This document shows, in pieces, positions 6,791 through 12,656 of a stretch of DNA of 13,004 bases. A program made the position numbers and the translations under genes. Source of the DNA: Selenomonas sp. (GTDB lineage: Bacteria > Bacillota > Negativicutes > Selenomonadales > Selenomonadaceae); the NCBI GenBank assembly GCA_015265235.1, contig JABZYJ010000045.1:1-13004 (forward strand), given 5' to 3'. The notes below the pieces were generated by a model. That model had not been told where the DNA came from. It searched no databases and was given only the letters and a program-made list of their open reading frames with translations. The stretch's first letter is position 1; the number at the start of each line of letters is the position of its first letter.

Positions 6791-7597
6791 ATGAACTGGA
6801 AAGCGATTCTAACCGGAGCAACGGTACTCGCCTGCTCGGCAGCACTCCTCGCAGGGTGCAGCAGCAGCGAGAAAGCCCCCTCGACGGATAATGCGGCAGA
6901 GATGGGAAAGATCATCGTCGGGCTTGACGACAATTTCCCGCCGATGGGCTTTAAGGACGAGAACAACAAGATCGTCGGTTTCGACGTTGATCTCGCAGAG
7001 GAAGCAGCAAAACGTCTCGGCCGTGAGGTTGAGTTCAAGGCGATCGACTGGTCGAGCAAGGAAGCCGAGCTCAAGAGCGGCCGCGTGCAGGTGCTCTGGA
7101 ACGGTCTCGACATCACCGAAAAGCGCAAGGAGAATATGCTCTTCTCGAAGCCCTATATGGACAACCACCAGATCATCTTCGTGAAGAAGGGCAACACTGC
7201 CGTCACGGATGAGAAGAGCCTCGCGGGCAAGACCGTCGGCACACAGAGTGCAGGCACGGCAGAGGAGTATATGGACGCCTCGGACTTCTACAAGAAGGAA
7301 GTCAAGGAGGTCAAGAAGTACCCCGACTACGTTGCGGCGTTCATGGATCTTGAGAATGGCCGTCTCGATGCCGTCGTCGGCGACGAGATCGTCGGCCGCT
7401 ACTACATGAGCAAGCATCCCGACACACTGGACGCGCTCGACGTGGTCGTCGGTCCTGTGAGTGAGTTCGGCATCGCGTTTGCGAAGGATAACACGAAGCT
7501 GCGCGACGAGGTGCAGAAGGTCCTCGACGAGATGAAGGCGGATGGCACGATCGCCAAAATCTCGACGAAGTGGTTCACCAAGGACATCACGAAGTAA
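6791..7597 (+). CDS. Amino-acid ABC transporter substrate-binding lipoprotein
   Basis: Predicted 268-residue solute-binding protein of family 3 (polar amino acids, including glutamine and cystine). A lipoprotein signal (residues 1-22) with a positively charged start and lipobox LAGC puts the lipid-anchored cysteine at C23. The mature part shows VGLDDNFPPMGF (43-54), GFDVDLAEEAAKRLG (63-77), WNGLDITEKRKE (103-114) with the likely ligand-binding R112, FSKPY (118-122), VGTQSAGTAEEY (149-160) and LDAVVGDE (192-199). It captures the amino acid outside the inner membrane and delivers it to the permease encoded next. The exact substrate cannot be read from the sequence. AAGGAG (6777-6782) is eight bases from the ATG at 6791 but only two from the ATG at 6785, so 6791 is preferred; the earlier start would add just MK. 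Confidence 0.93.
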   Translation: MNWKAILTGATVLACSAALLAGCSSSEKAPSTDNAAEMGKIIVGLDDNFPPMGFKDENNKIVGFDVDLAEEAAKRLGREVEFKAIDWSSKEAELKSGRVQVLWNGLDITEKRKENMLFSKPYMDNHQIIFVKKGNTAVTDEKSLAGKTVGTQSAGTAEEYMDASDFYKKEVKEVKKYPDYVAAFMDLENGRLDAVVGDEIVGRYYMSKHPDTLDALDVVVGPVSEFGIAFAKDNTKLRDEVQKVLDEMKADGTIAKISTKWFTKDITK

Positions 7598-7640
7598 ATG
7601 GCTGCACTCCTGCCGCATACGGCAGAGGCACAAAGAAAGA

Positions 7641-7682
7641 GCTGCTGTACGATGTCGAATCATCGTGCGGCAGCCCCTTTTT
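7641..7682 (+). terminator. Intra-operon terminator-like hairpin between binding protein and permease
   Basis: A 14-bp stem with two G-T wobbles, GCTGCTGTACGATG (7641-7654) and CATCGTGCGGCAGC (7661-7674), closes a 6-base loop and is followed by CCC and five Ts (7678-7682). It lies 43 bases after the binding-protein stop and 18 bases before the permease start. Partial termination or mRNA protection here would raise binding protein over permease and ATPase. A smaller hairpin, CTGCCG/CGGCAG, lies at 7610-7625. Confidence 0.78.
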
Positions 7683-7700
7683 CTGTAAGGAATATCATTC

Positions 7701-8345
7701 ATGGACAAAACACTGGATACCATCCGTCTCATGCTCGAGGGCTCAGGCATCACCCTCGAGATTTTCTGTGTCACGCTCGCGCTTTCCCTGCCGCTGGGGC
7801 TCTTTGTCGCGCTTGGACGGCTCTCTCACTTTCGGCCGCTCAGCCGCATCCTCGAAATCTACATCTGGATCATGCGCGGTACGCCGCTCATGCTGCAGCT
7901 GCTCTTTGTCTACTTTGCCCTGCCGATGGTCGGCATCCTGCTCCCCGACATCGCAGCGGCACTGCTTGCCTTCGTCCTCAACTACGCCGCCTACTTCGCC
8001 GAGATCTTTCGTGCGGGCATACAGGCAGTGCCGCGCGGTCAGTTCGAGGCGGCGCGCGTCCTCGGCATGAGCGGTCCGCTCACCATGCGCCGCATCATCC
8101 TGCCGCAGGTACTGCGCATCACCCTGCCGCCCGTCAGCAACGAGACCATCAACCTCGTCAAGGACACATCCCTCGTCTACATTCTCGCCATGAACGACCT
8201 CCTGCGCGTCGCGCGCACCATTGTCCAGCGCGAGTTCGACATGACCCCCTTCCTCATCGCAGGCATCTTCTACCTTGCCATGACCGCTGTACTCACCTAT
8301 GGATTCAAAAAACTGGAGGCGCACTATGGCAGATACGGAAACTAA
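7701..8345 (+). CDS. Amino-acid ABC transporter permease
   Basis: Predicted 214-residue inner-membrane subunit of the His/Glu/Gln/Arg (polar amino acid) permease class. Hydrophobic stretches lie near 17-39, 62-81, 83-101, 139-160 and 182-202, close to the five-segment pattern of the class. The EAA coupling motif that contacts the ATPase is present: GQFEAARVLGMSG at 113-125 (E116-A117-A118, G122), followed by RRIILPQ (130-136). The early MRGTPLMLQLLF (58-69) is also a hallmark. AAGG stands about nine bases before the ATG at 7701. The stop overlaps the start of the ATPase gene by 20 bases. A single permease gene in the operon implies a homodimeric channel. Confidence 0.94.
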   Translation: MDKTLDTIRLMLEGSGITLEIFCVTLALSLPLGLFVALGRLSHFRPLSRILEIYIWIMRGTPLMLQLLFVYFALPMVGILLPDIAAALLAFVLNYAAYFAEIFRAGIQAVPRGQFEAARVLGMSGPLTMRRIILPQVLRITLPPVSNETINLVKDTSLVYILAMNDLLRVARTIVQREFDMTPFLIAGIFYLAMTAVLTYGFKKLEAHYGRYGN

Positions 8346-9108
8346 GGACACGATGCTCAGGATGCGCGGCATCCACAAATCCTTCGGTGACCTCAGCGTC
8401 CTCCGCGGGATCGACCTCACCCTCGCGCGCGGCGAGGTGCTCGCCATCATCGGCTCCTCCGGCTCAGGCAAGTCAACGCTCCTGCGCTGCATCAACCGAT
8501 TGGAGACCATCGCCCGCGGCGACATCACGATCGGCGGTGAGGTGCTCTGCCATACGCCGGACGGTGCGGCATCGGCGACCTACGCTGAGGCTGCCGACGT
8601 GCGGCGGATCCTCATGGCGACGGGCATGGTCTTTCAGCAGTTCAACCTCTTCCCCCACATGACCGTGATCGAGAACCTCATCGAGGCACCGATTCACGTC
8701 AAGGGGATGAGACGCGACGAGATCCTCCCCTACGCTCGTGACCTCCTCAAAAAAGTTGGACTCTCCGACCGCGAGAACTACTACCCGAGCCAGCTCTCGG
8801 GCGGACAGCAGCAGCGCGTCGCCATCGCGCGCGCCCTTACCATGAAGCCGGACATCATGCTCTTCGACGAGCCGACCTCCGCCCTCGACCCCGAGCTCAC
8901 CGGTGAGGTGCTGCACACCATGCGCGACCTCGCTGCCGAGCACATGACCATGATCGTCGTCACGCACGAAATGGCATTCGCACGCGAGGCAGCAACCGAT
9001 GTCATCTTCATGGAGAACGGCGTCATCGTCGAGCAGGGCCCTCCGGCCGAGTTCTTCAGCGCACCGAGGGAAGAACGGACAAAGGAGTTTCTGCGGAATA
9101 TGCTTTAA
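8326..9108 (+). CDS. Amino-acid ABC transporter ATP-binding protein
   Basis: Predicted 260-residue ATPase that powers the importer at the cytoplasmic face of the membrane (GlnQ/HisP class). All motifs are intact: Walker A GSSGSGKST (43-51), Q-loop at Q104 in MVFQQFNLFPHMTV, signature LSGGQQQRVAIARAL (157-171), Walker B IMLFDEPTSALDPE (177-190) and H-loop H214 in VVTHEMAFA. Between Walker A and the Q-loop is an insert of about 15 residues around HTPDGAASATYAEAAD (76-91), longer than in GlnQ but known in the class. The ATG at 8326 has GGAGG eight bases upstream, inside the permease gene; an earlier in-frame ATG at 8299 lacks such a site. It is the last gene of the operon. No clear terminator separates it from the toxin-antitoxin genes. 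Confidence 0.95.
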   Translation: MADTETKDTMLRMRGIHKSFGDLSVLRGIDLTLARGEVLAIIGSSGSGKSTLLRCINRLETIARGDITIGGEVLCHTPDGAASATYAEAADVRRILMATGMVFQQFNLFPHMTVIENLIEAPIHVKGMRRDEILPYARDLLKKVGLSDRENYYPSQLSGGQQQRVAIARALTMKPDIMLFDEPTSALDPELTGEVLHTMRDLAAEHMTMIVVTHEMAFAREAATDVIFMENGVIVEQGPPAEFFSAPREERTKEFLRNML

Positions 9109-9111
9109 GCG

Positions 9112-9133
9112 TCTTTACATCATCTTTACATCG
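9112..9133 (+). repeat. Tandem 11-bp repeat upstream of the toxin-antitoxin operon
   Basis: TCTTTACATCA (9112-9122) is followed directly by TCTTTACATCG (9123-9133) and a partial third copy TCTTTC (9134-9139). The second copy supplies the likely -35 hexamer TTTACA. Ribbon-helix-helix antitoxins often repress their own operon by binding repeated sites at the promoter, so this could be the operator; that is an inference. Confidence 0.5.
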
Positions 9134-9153
9134 TCTTTCTTTTATGCTAAACT
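9125..9153 (+). promoter_or_regulatory. Probable promoter of the toxin-antitoxin operon
   Basis: TTTACA (9125-9130) and TAAACT (9148-9153) are 17 bases apart, and the -10 carries a TGC extension (9145-9147). The transcript would start near 9159, leaving about 15 bases before the antitoxin ATG. Each hexamer departs from consensus (one mismatch in the -35, two in the -10), hence moderate confidence. Confidence 0.5.
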
Positions 9154-9173
9154 CTGGATAAGAGGTGATGAAA

Positions 9174-9446
9174 ATGGCACAGGCACAAACATTGATCAAT
9201 TTCCGTATGGACACGGATTTGAAACGCAGTATGGAAGAAGTCTGCCGTGATCTTGGCATGAATATGACAACGGCATTTACCATCTTTGCAAAGAAGATGA
9301 GTCGCGAGCGGCGCATCCCTTTCGACGTTTCCGTTGATCCGTTCTACTCCCCCGCCAATATCGCATACCTCGAAGGCATTGTATCCGATATGAAAAGCGG
9401 CAAAGCGAAATTTGAAGAACATGATCTCATCGAGGTTGACGAATGA
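9174..9446 (+). CDS. RelB/DinJ-family antitoxin
   Basis: Predicted 90-residue antitoxin. The N-terminus, LINFRMDTDLKRSMEEVC (8-25) followed by LGMNMTTAFTIFAKKM (28-43), is the ribbon-helix-helix DNA-binding fold of the RelB/DinJ family: a beta strand with alternating residues, then two helices with the M-x-x-T-T-A-F-x-x-F signature. The C-terminal part, including YLEGIVSDMKSGKAKFEEHD, is the expected toxin-binding tail. It should neutralise the downstream toxin and repress its own promoter together with it. The ATG at 9174 has AGAGGTGAT (9161-9169) placed correctly before it; the GTG at 9165 and ATG at 9168 lie inside that ribosome binding site and are less likely. Its stop overlaps the toxin start by 4 bases (ATGA). 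Confidence 0.9.
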   Translation: MAQAQTLINFRMDTDLKRSMEEVCRDLGMNMTTAFTIFAKKMSRERRIPFDVSVDPFYSPANIAYLEGIVSDMKSGKAKFEEHDLIEVDE

Positions 9447-9697
9447 AACTTCTGTGGGAAGAACGTGCTTGGGGAGACTATCTCTACTGGCAGATGCAGG
9501 ATCGCAAAACGTTAAAACGGATCAATGACCTTCTCAAAGATGTGCAGCGAAATGCGTATGAGGGAATCGGAAAACCCGAACCTCTCCGCGAAAACCTCTC
9601 CGGCTGTTGGAGCCGCCGCATAGACGAAACAAATCGACTGGTCTATCGTATAGAGGATGGCAGTTTGTATATTCTCGCGTGCAGAGGACACTATTGA
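9443..9697 (+). CDS. yoeB: YoeB/Txe-family toxin, ribosome-dependent mRNA endoribonuclease
   Basis: Predicted 84-residue toxin, the same length as E. coli YoeB. Residues matching the E. coli active site fall at identical numbers: E46 in GKPEPL, R59 in WSRRI, R65 in TNRLVYRI, and the terminal H83-Y84 in CRGHY. Further family marks are LWEERAWGDYLYWQ (4-17), KPEPLRENLSGCWSRRI (44-60) and RLVYRI. YoeB binds the ribosomal A site and cleaves mRNA during translation, halting growth when the antitoxin is lost. GAGG stands about seven bases before the ATG, and the 4-base overlap with the antitoxin gene indicates coupled translation. All catalytic residues are intact, so the toxin looks functional. 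The partner is RelB/DinJ-like rather than the usual YefM/Phd type. Confidence 0.94.
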   Translation: MKLLWEERAWGDYLYWQMQDRKTLKRINDLLKDVQRNAYEGIGKPEPLRENLSGCWSRRIDETNRLVYRIEDGSLYILACRGHY

Positions 9698-9724
9698 GTA
9701 TAAGAGAAAGCACCGGGTGAAACG

Positions 9725-9772
9725 AAACGGGGCAGATACAGAGGCAACGAGCCTCTGCATCTGCCTCGTTTT
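9725..9772. terminator. Strong rho-independent terminator, probably bidirectional
   Basis: A long stem is formed by AAACG-G-GGCAGAT-A-CAGAGGC (9725-9745) and GCCTCTG-C-ATCTGCC-T-CGTTT (9751-9771), with single mismatches and a 5-base loop, then a T-run. It lies 27 bases after the toxin stop and 17 bases after the stop of the minus-strand gene ending at 9790, whose transcript would also end in U residues. Confidence 0.88.
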
Positions 9773-9789
9773 GTTATGTCGACAAAGAA

Positions 9790-10935
9790 TTATAAAAGCT
9801 CTGTGATGTACTTATCGTTCAGAGAATCCAAACGAACCTGACTGAGCATATATAGCTCACTCTCTGTAAACTTATATTGGGAACTTCCAAAAATACGCGC
9901 CATGATGAGGAGGAAGAGACGAACGCCGAAGAACCCGATACATTCATCCCACAGCTTCACATCCTTACATTGATATGATCCATCCTGTGTATCGATTTGA
10001 AAAACACGATCCGTCGAACTGGAAGCAAACAAAACGCGTGTAATATCTGCATAACGCATATGAATCAGCGGTTCATTGTAATCTGCAACATATAAGGATC
10101 GATCTGTAAAGACGATGGCCATCATACTGACGGCTTTCCCGTATCCTATGATGGTCTCCTGCCCATTTGCGATTTCCTCTCCAATCCCCGTATCAGGGAT
10201 GGACACATACGGATGCACCTGATAGGTAAAACCATCCTTCCAAAAGGGATTACAGTGATCGAGAACACGCCGTCTATCCTTTAGATCGCCAAGAATCAGA
10301 ACACTGCAAAGCTCCGCCAAGACCTCGGGTGTCATGTATTTTGAAGAGTCGATTCCTTTCTCACGCACCTGTTCATACGTCTCATCAAAGTCCACATTGA
10401 TGAAGCGAATCCCCAGTTTTTCAAAATCCACTGGTCGCTCGCTGTCGATCACAGCAACAACATTTCCAACTCCGTAATAAGTACGCTGTTTTGCCACGAG
10501 GGGAATATGAAACTCTCCACCGCACAAAAGAATCTCTGTCGGATTATTATTTAGCACATCGTCCAAATCTTTTTGATCGAATGCAGCATACTCCACCATA
10601 TTCAGATAACGCTCATTGCTTGTGCATTGACGTAGTTTTTGCAGCTTTCGTTCACGTTCACGAACTGCCTGACTATCAACGGTATTCGAGGCAATGCCCT
10701 CGACACCGAGGATGGCACAGAGCTTCGCGGCGAGATTGGGGGCATCGCCGTCAAGAGCCGCAACCTGCTCCGCCATCTCCGACAAGTAGTGATCCTCGAG
10801 CCAGATTTTCAGCCGTCCGTTATGGAACTGGGCAATGATCTTCTCCAGATCAAAATGCTCACGCACCTCCTCGATATTGCTACGTGCCAGATAGCCGTCC
10901 CTCAGTTCGAGCGGGAATTTCACCTTTCGTGCCAT
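9790..10935 (-). CDS. Protein of unknown function with duplicated N-terminal module and possible PH-like C-terminus
   Basis: Predicted 381-residue protein, not recognised as a named family. No signal peptide or membrane anchor is evident, so probably cytoplasmic, although FGVRLFLLIMARI (336-348) is hydrophobic. Residues 1-80 are 73/80 identical to the start of the upstream neighbour; 81-187 are about 50% identical and end in a conserved patch with TYYGVGNVVAVIDS (152-165), FEKLGIRF (171-178) and FDETY (183-187). The C-terminal third is unrelated to the neighbour: IVFTDRSLYVADYNEPLIHM (274-293), then YADITRVLF and VFQIDTQDGSYQ, a strand pattern reminiscent of bacterial PH/GRAM-like domains (tentative). 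GAGGAGG lies seven bases before the ATG at 10935. It follows the Sel1 gene by 20 bases, so probably one operon. The 5' quarter is GC-rich (about 62% at 10681-10740) and the 3' end AT-rich (about 38% at 9841-9900). Confidence 0.8.
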   Translation of the reverse strand: MARKVKFPLELRDGYLARSNIEEVREHFDLEKIIAQFHNGRLKIWLEDHYLSEMAEQVAALDGDAPNLAAKLCAILGVEGIASNTVDSQAVRERERKLQKLRQCTSNERYLNMVEYAAFDQKDLDDVLNNNPTEILLCGGEFHIPLVAKQRTYYGVGNVVAVIDSERPVDFEKLGIRFINVDFDETYEQVREKGIDSSKYMTPEVLAELCSVLILGDLKDRRRVLDHCNPFWKDGFTYQVHPYVSIPDTGIGEEIANGQETIIGYGKAVSMMAIVFTDRSLYVADYNEPLIHMRYADITRVLFASSSTDRVFQIDTQDGSYQCKDVKLWDECIGFFGVRLFLLIMARIFGSSQYKFTESELYMLSQVRLDSLNDKYITELL

Positions 10936-10947
10936 GATGCTTCCTCC
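10696..10947 (-). repeat. Duplicated gene-start segment, copy 1
   Basis: The ribosome binding site and first 80 codons of the gene starting at 10935 repeat those of the gene starting at 12599 (copy 2 at 12360-12611). I aligned 10721-10947 with 12385-12611 and counted 25 mismatches in 227 bases, about 89% identity, with no gaps. The 15 bases GGAGGAAGCATCATG are identical in both. Confidence 0.9.
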
Positions 10948-10955
10948 TCATCCAA

Positions 10956-12599
10956 TTACCGATTCAACCATTCAATAGCAGGTTCTATCCCTTCATCTGC
11001 AGCCTTAGCATACCATTCTCCTGCTAACTTGAGATTTTTCTGAACACCGCTTCCGGTTTCATAGCAGTGAGCCAGATTATACATCCCCCAACCATAACCG
11101 ACTTCTGCCGACTGTTGGAAGTATTGAAAGGCTTTCCAATCATTTTGCAGCCCGTATTCTTCTGAGGAGCGAAGAATCCCCTGCATATTCATTGCTTTTC
11201 CGTTGCCCTGTTCGACAGCTCGTCTGTACCAGTATCGGGCTTTCGCATAGTCACCCGCATCATAACAATATTCTCCCATGCGGCATTCTGCATCCGCATA
11301 TCCTTTATCTGCTGCTTTTTGATACCAGATCCTTGCCTTCTCATCGTCCTGCTCTACACCTACACCATACTCATAATCCATTGCCAAATAGCACATTGCC
11401 TCGGGGTTGCCTGCCTCGGCAGATTTACGATACCACTGTGCAGCAAGAACTTGATTCTCTAAAACACCCTTCCCTATATCATATAGCACCCCTAACTTGC
11501 ACATAGCATATTGATTATTCAGCTCAGCAGATTTCTCATACCATTTTATCGCTTCGCTGATATCTTCCTCTGTTCCCTGACCGTCACGGTAGCAATCTCC
11601 TAGCCACCACATCGCCCCATCATGCCCCGCATGTGCTGATTTGAGAAACCAGTCAAAAGCCTTTTTTAAATCTTTCTCAACAACCTCCCCCTCACGGTAT
11701 CGGACGCCCATCCACCACATAGCATCAGCATCCCCTAGTAAGGCTTGCTTTTCCGTCCACCGTATTGCACTTCTATAGTCTTCAACCTCTTCAAAATGTG
11801 TTTCTAGGCGATGCATCGCCTCGATATTCCCCTGATTCCCCGCCTTTACCAAGAGGCGAATCATATTCTCTTCTTCGCCCTGCTTTTCATACAGCTCCGC
11901 AAGGGCAAAAATGGCATCGTCATAGCCGAGATCGATTGCCTTTTGATAGCACTCGACGGCTTTCTTATCCTTGCCCTTTTCCTCGTACTGCTGTCCCTGC
12001 TCGAAGTATCTGCGCGGCTCGTCTGCCACGGCTTCCCGATACTTCTCATCAAAGGGCAGATCGACGAAACGAATCCCAAGTGCCTCAAAATCGACTGCTG
12101 TCTTGCTGTCAATCACGGCGACGGCATTCCCGACACCGAGATAGGTCTTGTTCTTCACGTTCAATGGGATGCGGAAATTCGCATTGCACAGGATAATCTC
12201 CTGCGCGCCCTCCTTAACCAAACGCTCCAAATCACTCTGCTCAAACGCAGCGAACTCCGCCATGTCGCAAAGAATTGGATTCGTGGTGTACTGGCTGAGC
12301 CGTTGACGCTTCTCCTCACGTTTTTGGATAAGGCTGCTGTCCACATGCTCCGTGGCAACGCCCTCGACGCCGAGAATGGCGCAGAGCTGCGCGGCAAGAT
12401 CGGGGGCATCGCCGTCAAGAGCTGCGACCTGTGCCGCCATCTCCGGCAAGTAGTGATCGTCGAGCCAGATTTTCAATCTGCCGTTATGGAACTGGGCAAT
12501 GACCTTCTCAAGATCAAAATGCTCACGCACCTCTTCGATATTGCTACGCGCCAAATAACCATCCTTTAGTTCGAGTGGGAATTTCACTTTTCGCGCCAT
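10956..12599 (-). CDS. Sel1-repeat protein with the same N-terminal module
   Basis: Predicted 547-residue protein in two parts. Residues 1-187 form the module shared with the downstream gene (RKVKFPLELKDGYLARSN, then GRLKIWLDDHY at 40-50 and TYLGVGNAVAVIDS at 152-165); its function is unknown. From about 196 to the end run alpha-helical TPR/Sel1 repeats: a TPR-like unit AVECYQKAIDLGYDDAIFAL (214-233), then roughly eight Sel1 units with the A-x-x-W-Y-x-K-A-A-x-x-G-x-x-x-A-M-x-x-L-G pattern, for example AIKWYEKSAELNNQYAMCKL (350-369), LAAQWYRKSAEAGNPEAMCY (385-404) and KARIWYQKAADKGYADAECR (421-440). Sel1 repeats are protein-binding scaffolds. The ATG at 12599 has GGAGG seven bases upstream; an ATG at 12620 adds MECGGSI by reading through that site and is unlikely. 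No secretion signal. GC content falls from about 68% (12361-12420) to about 37% (11461-11520). Confidence 0.87.
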   Translation of the reverse strand: MARKVKFPLELKDGYLARSNIEEVREHFDLEKVIAQFHNGRLKIWLDDHYLPEMAAQVAALDGDAPDLAAQLCAILGVEGVATEHVDSSLIQKREEKRQRLSQYTTNPILCDMAEFAAFEQSDLERLVKEGAQEIILCNANFRIPLNVKNKTYLGVGNAVAVIDSKTAVDFEALGIRFVDLPFDEKYREAVADEPRRYFEQGQQYEEKGKDKKAVECYQKAIDLGYDDAIFALAELYEKQGEEENMIRLLVKAGNQGNIEAMHRLETHFEEVEDYRSAIRWTEKQALLGDADAMWWMGVRYREGEVVEKDLKKAFDWFLKSAHAGHDGAMWWLGDCYRDGQGTEEDISEAIKWYEKSAELNNQYAMCKLGVLYDIGKGVLENQVLAAQWYRKSAEAGNPEAMCYLAMDYEYGVGVEQDDEKARIWYQKAADKGYADAECRMGEYCYDAGDYAKARYWYRRAVEQGNGKAMNMQGILRSSEEYGLQNDWKAFQYFQQSAEVGYGWGMYNLAHCYETGSGVQKNLKLAGEWYAKAADEGIEPAIEWLNR

Positions 12600-12611
12600 G
12601 ATGCTTCCTCC
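12360..12611 (-). repeat. Duplicated gene-start segment, copy 2
   Basis: Partner of the segment at 10696-10947: ribosome binding site plus the first 80 codons, about 89% identical at the DNA level over the part aligned and 91% (73 of 80) in protein. Similarity drops sharply after codon 80. Confidence 0.9.
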
Positions 12612-12624
12612 ACATTCCATAAAC

Positions 12625-12648
12625 GGCGGAGCAGTTCCCTGCTCCGCC
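12625..12648 (-). terminator. Perfect 10-bp hairpin between two accessory genes
   Basis: GGCGGAGCAG (12625-12634) and CTGCTCCGCC (12639-12648) form a perfect stem with a 4-base loop, eight bases after the stop of the upstream gene (12657). On the minus strand only GTTTATGG follows, a poor U-tract, so it may be a weak terminator, an attenuator or an mRNA-stabilising hairpin rather than a full stop. The ribosome binding site of the Sel1 gene lies 13 bases further on. Confidence 0.55.
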
Positions 12649-12656
12649 TCATTCTC

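Noticed and set aside
6809..7774. 321-codon open frame on the minus strand
   Set aside because: Antisense to the binding-protein gene, which has a signal peptide, family motifs, a consensus promoter and a ribosome binding site.
7598..8662. 354-codon open frame on the plus strand
   Set aside because: It overlaps the permease and ATPase genes in another frame; its product is rich in Arg, His and Ala and lacks domains.
11000..11960. Periodic similarity along the Sel1 region as a possible DNA repeat array
   Set aside because: The periodicity is at protein level (about 36 residues per unit) and the DNA units have diverged; there are no identical repeats with uniform spacers, so it is not CRISPR or a satellite.
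11811..12569. 252-codon open frame on the plus strand, Leu/Ile-rich and membrane-like
   Set aside because: It is the exact antisense of the Sel1/module gene; the hydrophobic look comes from the complement of charged and polar helix codons.
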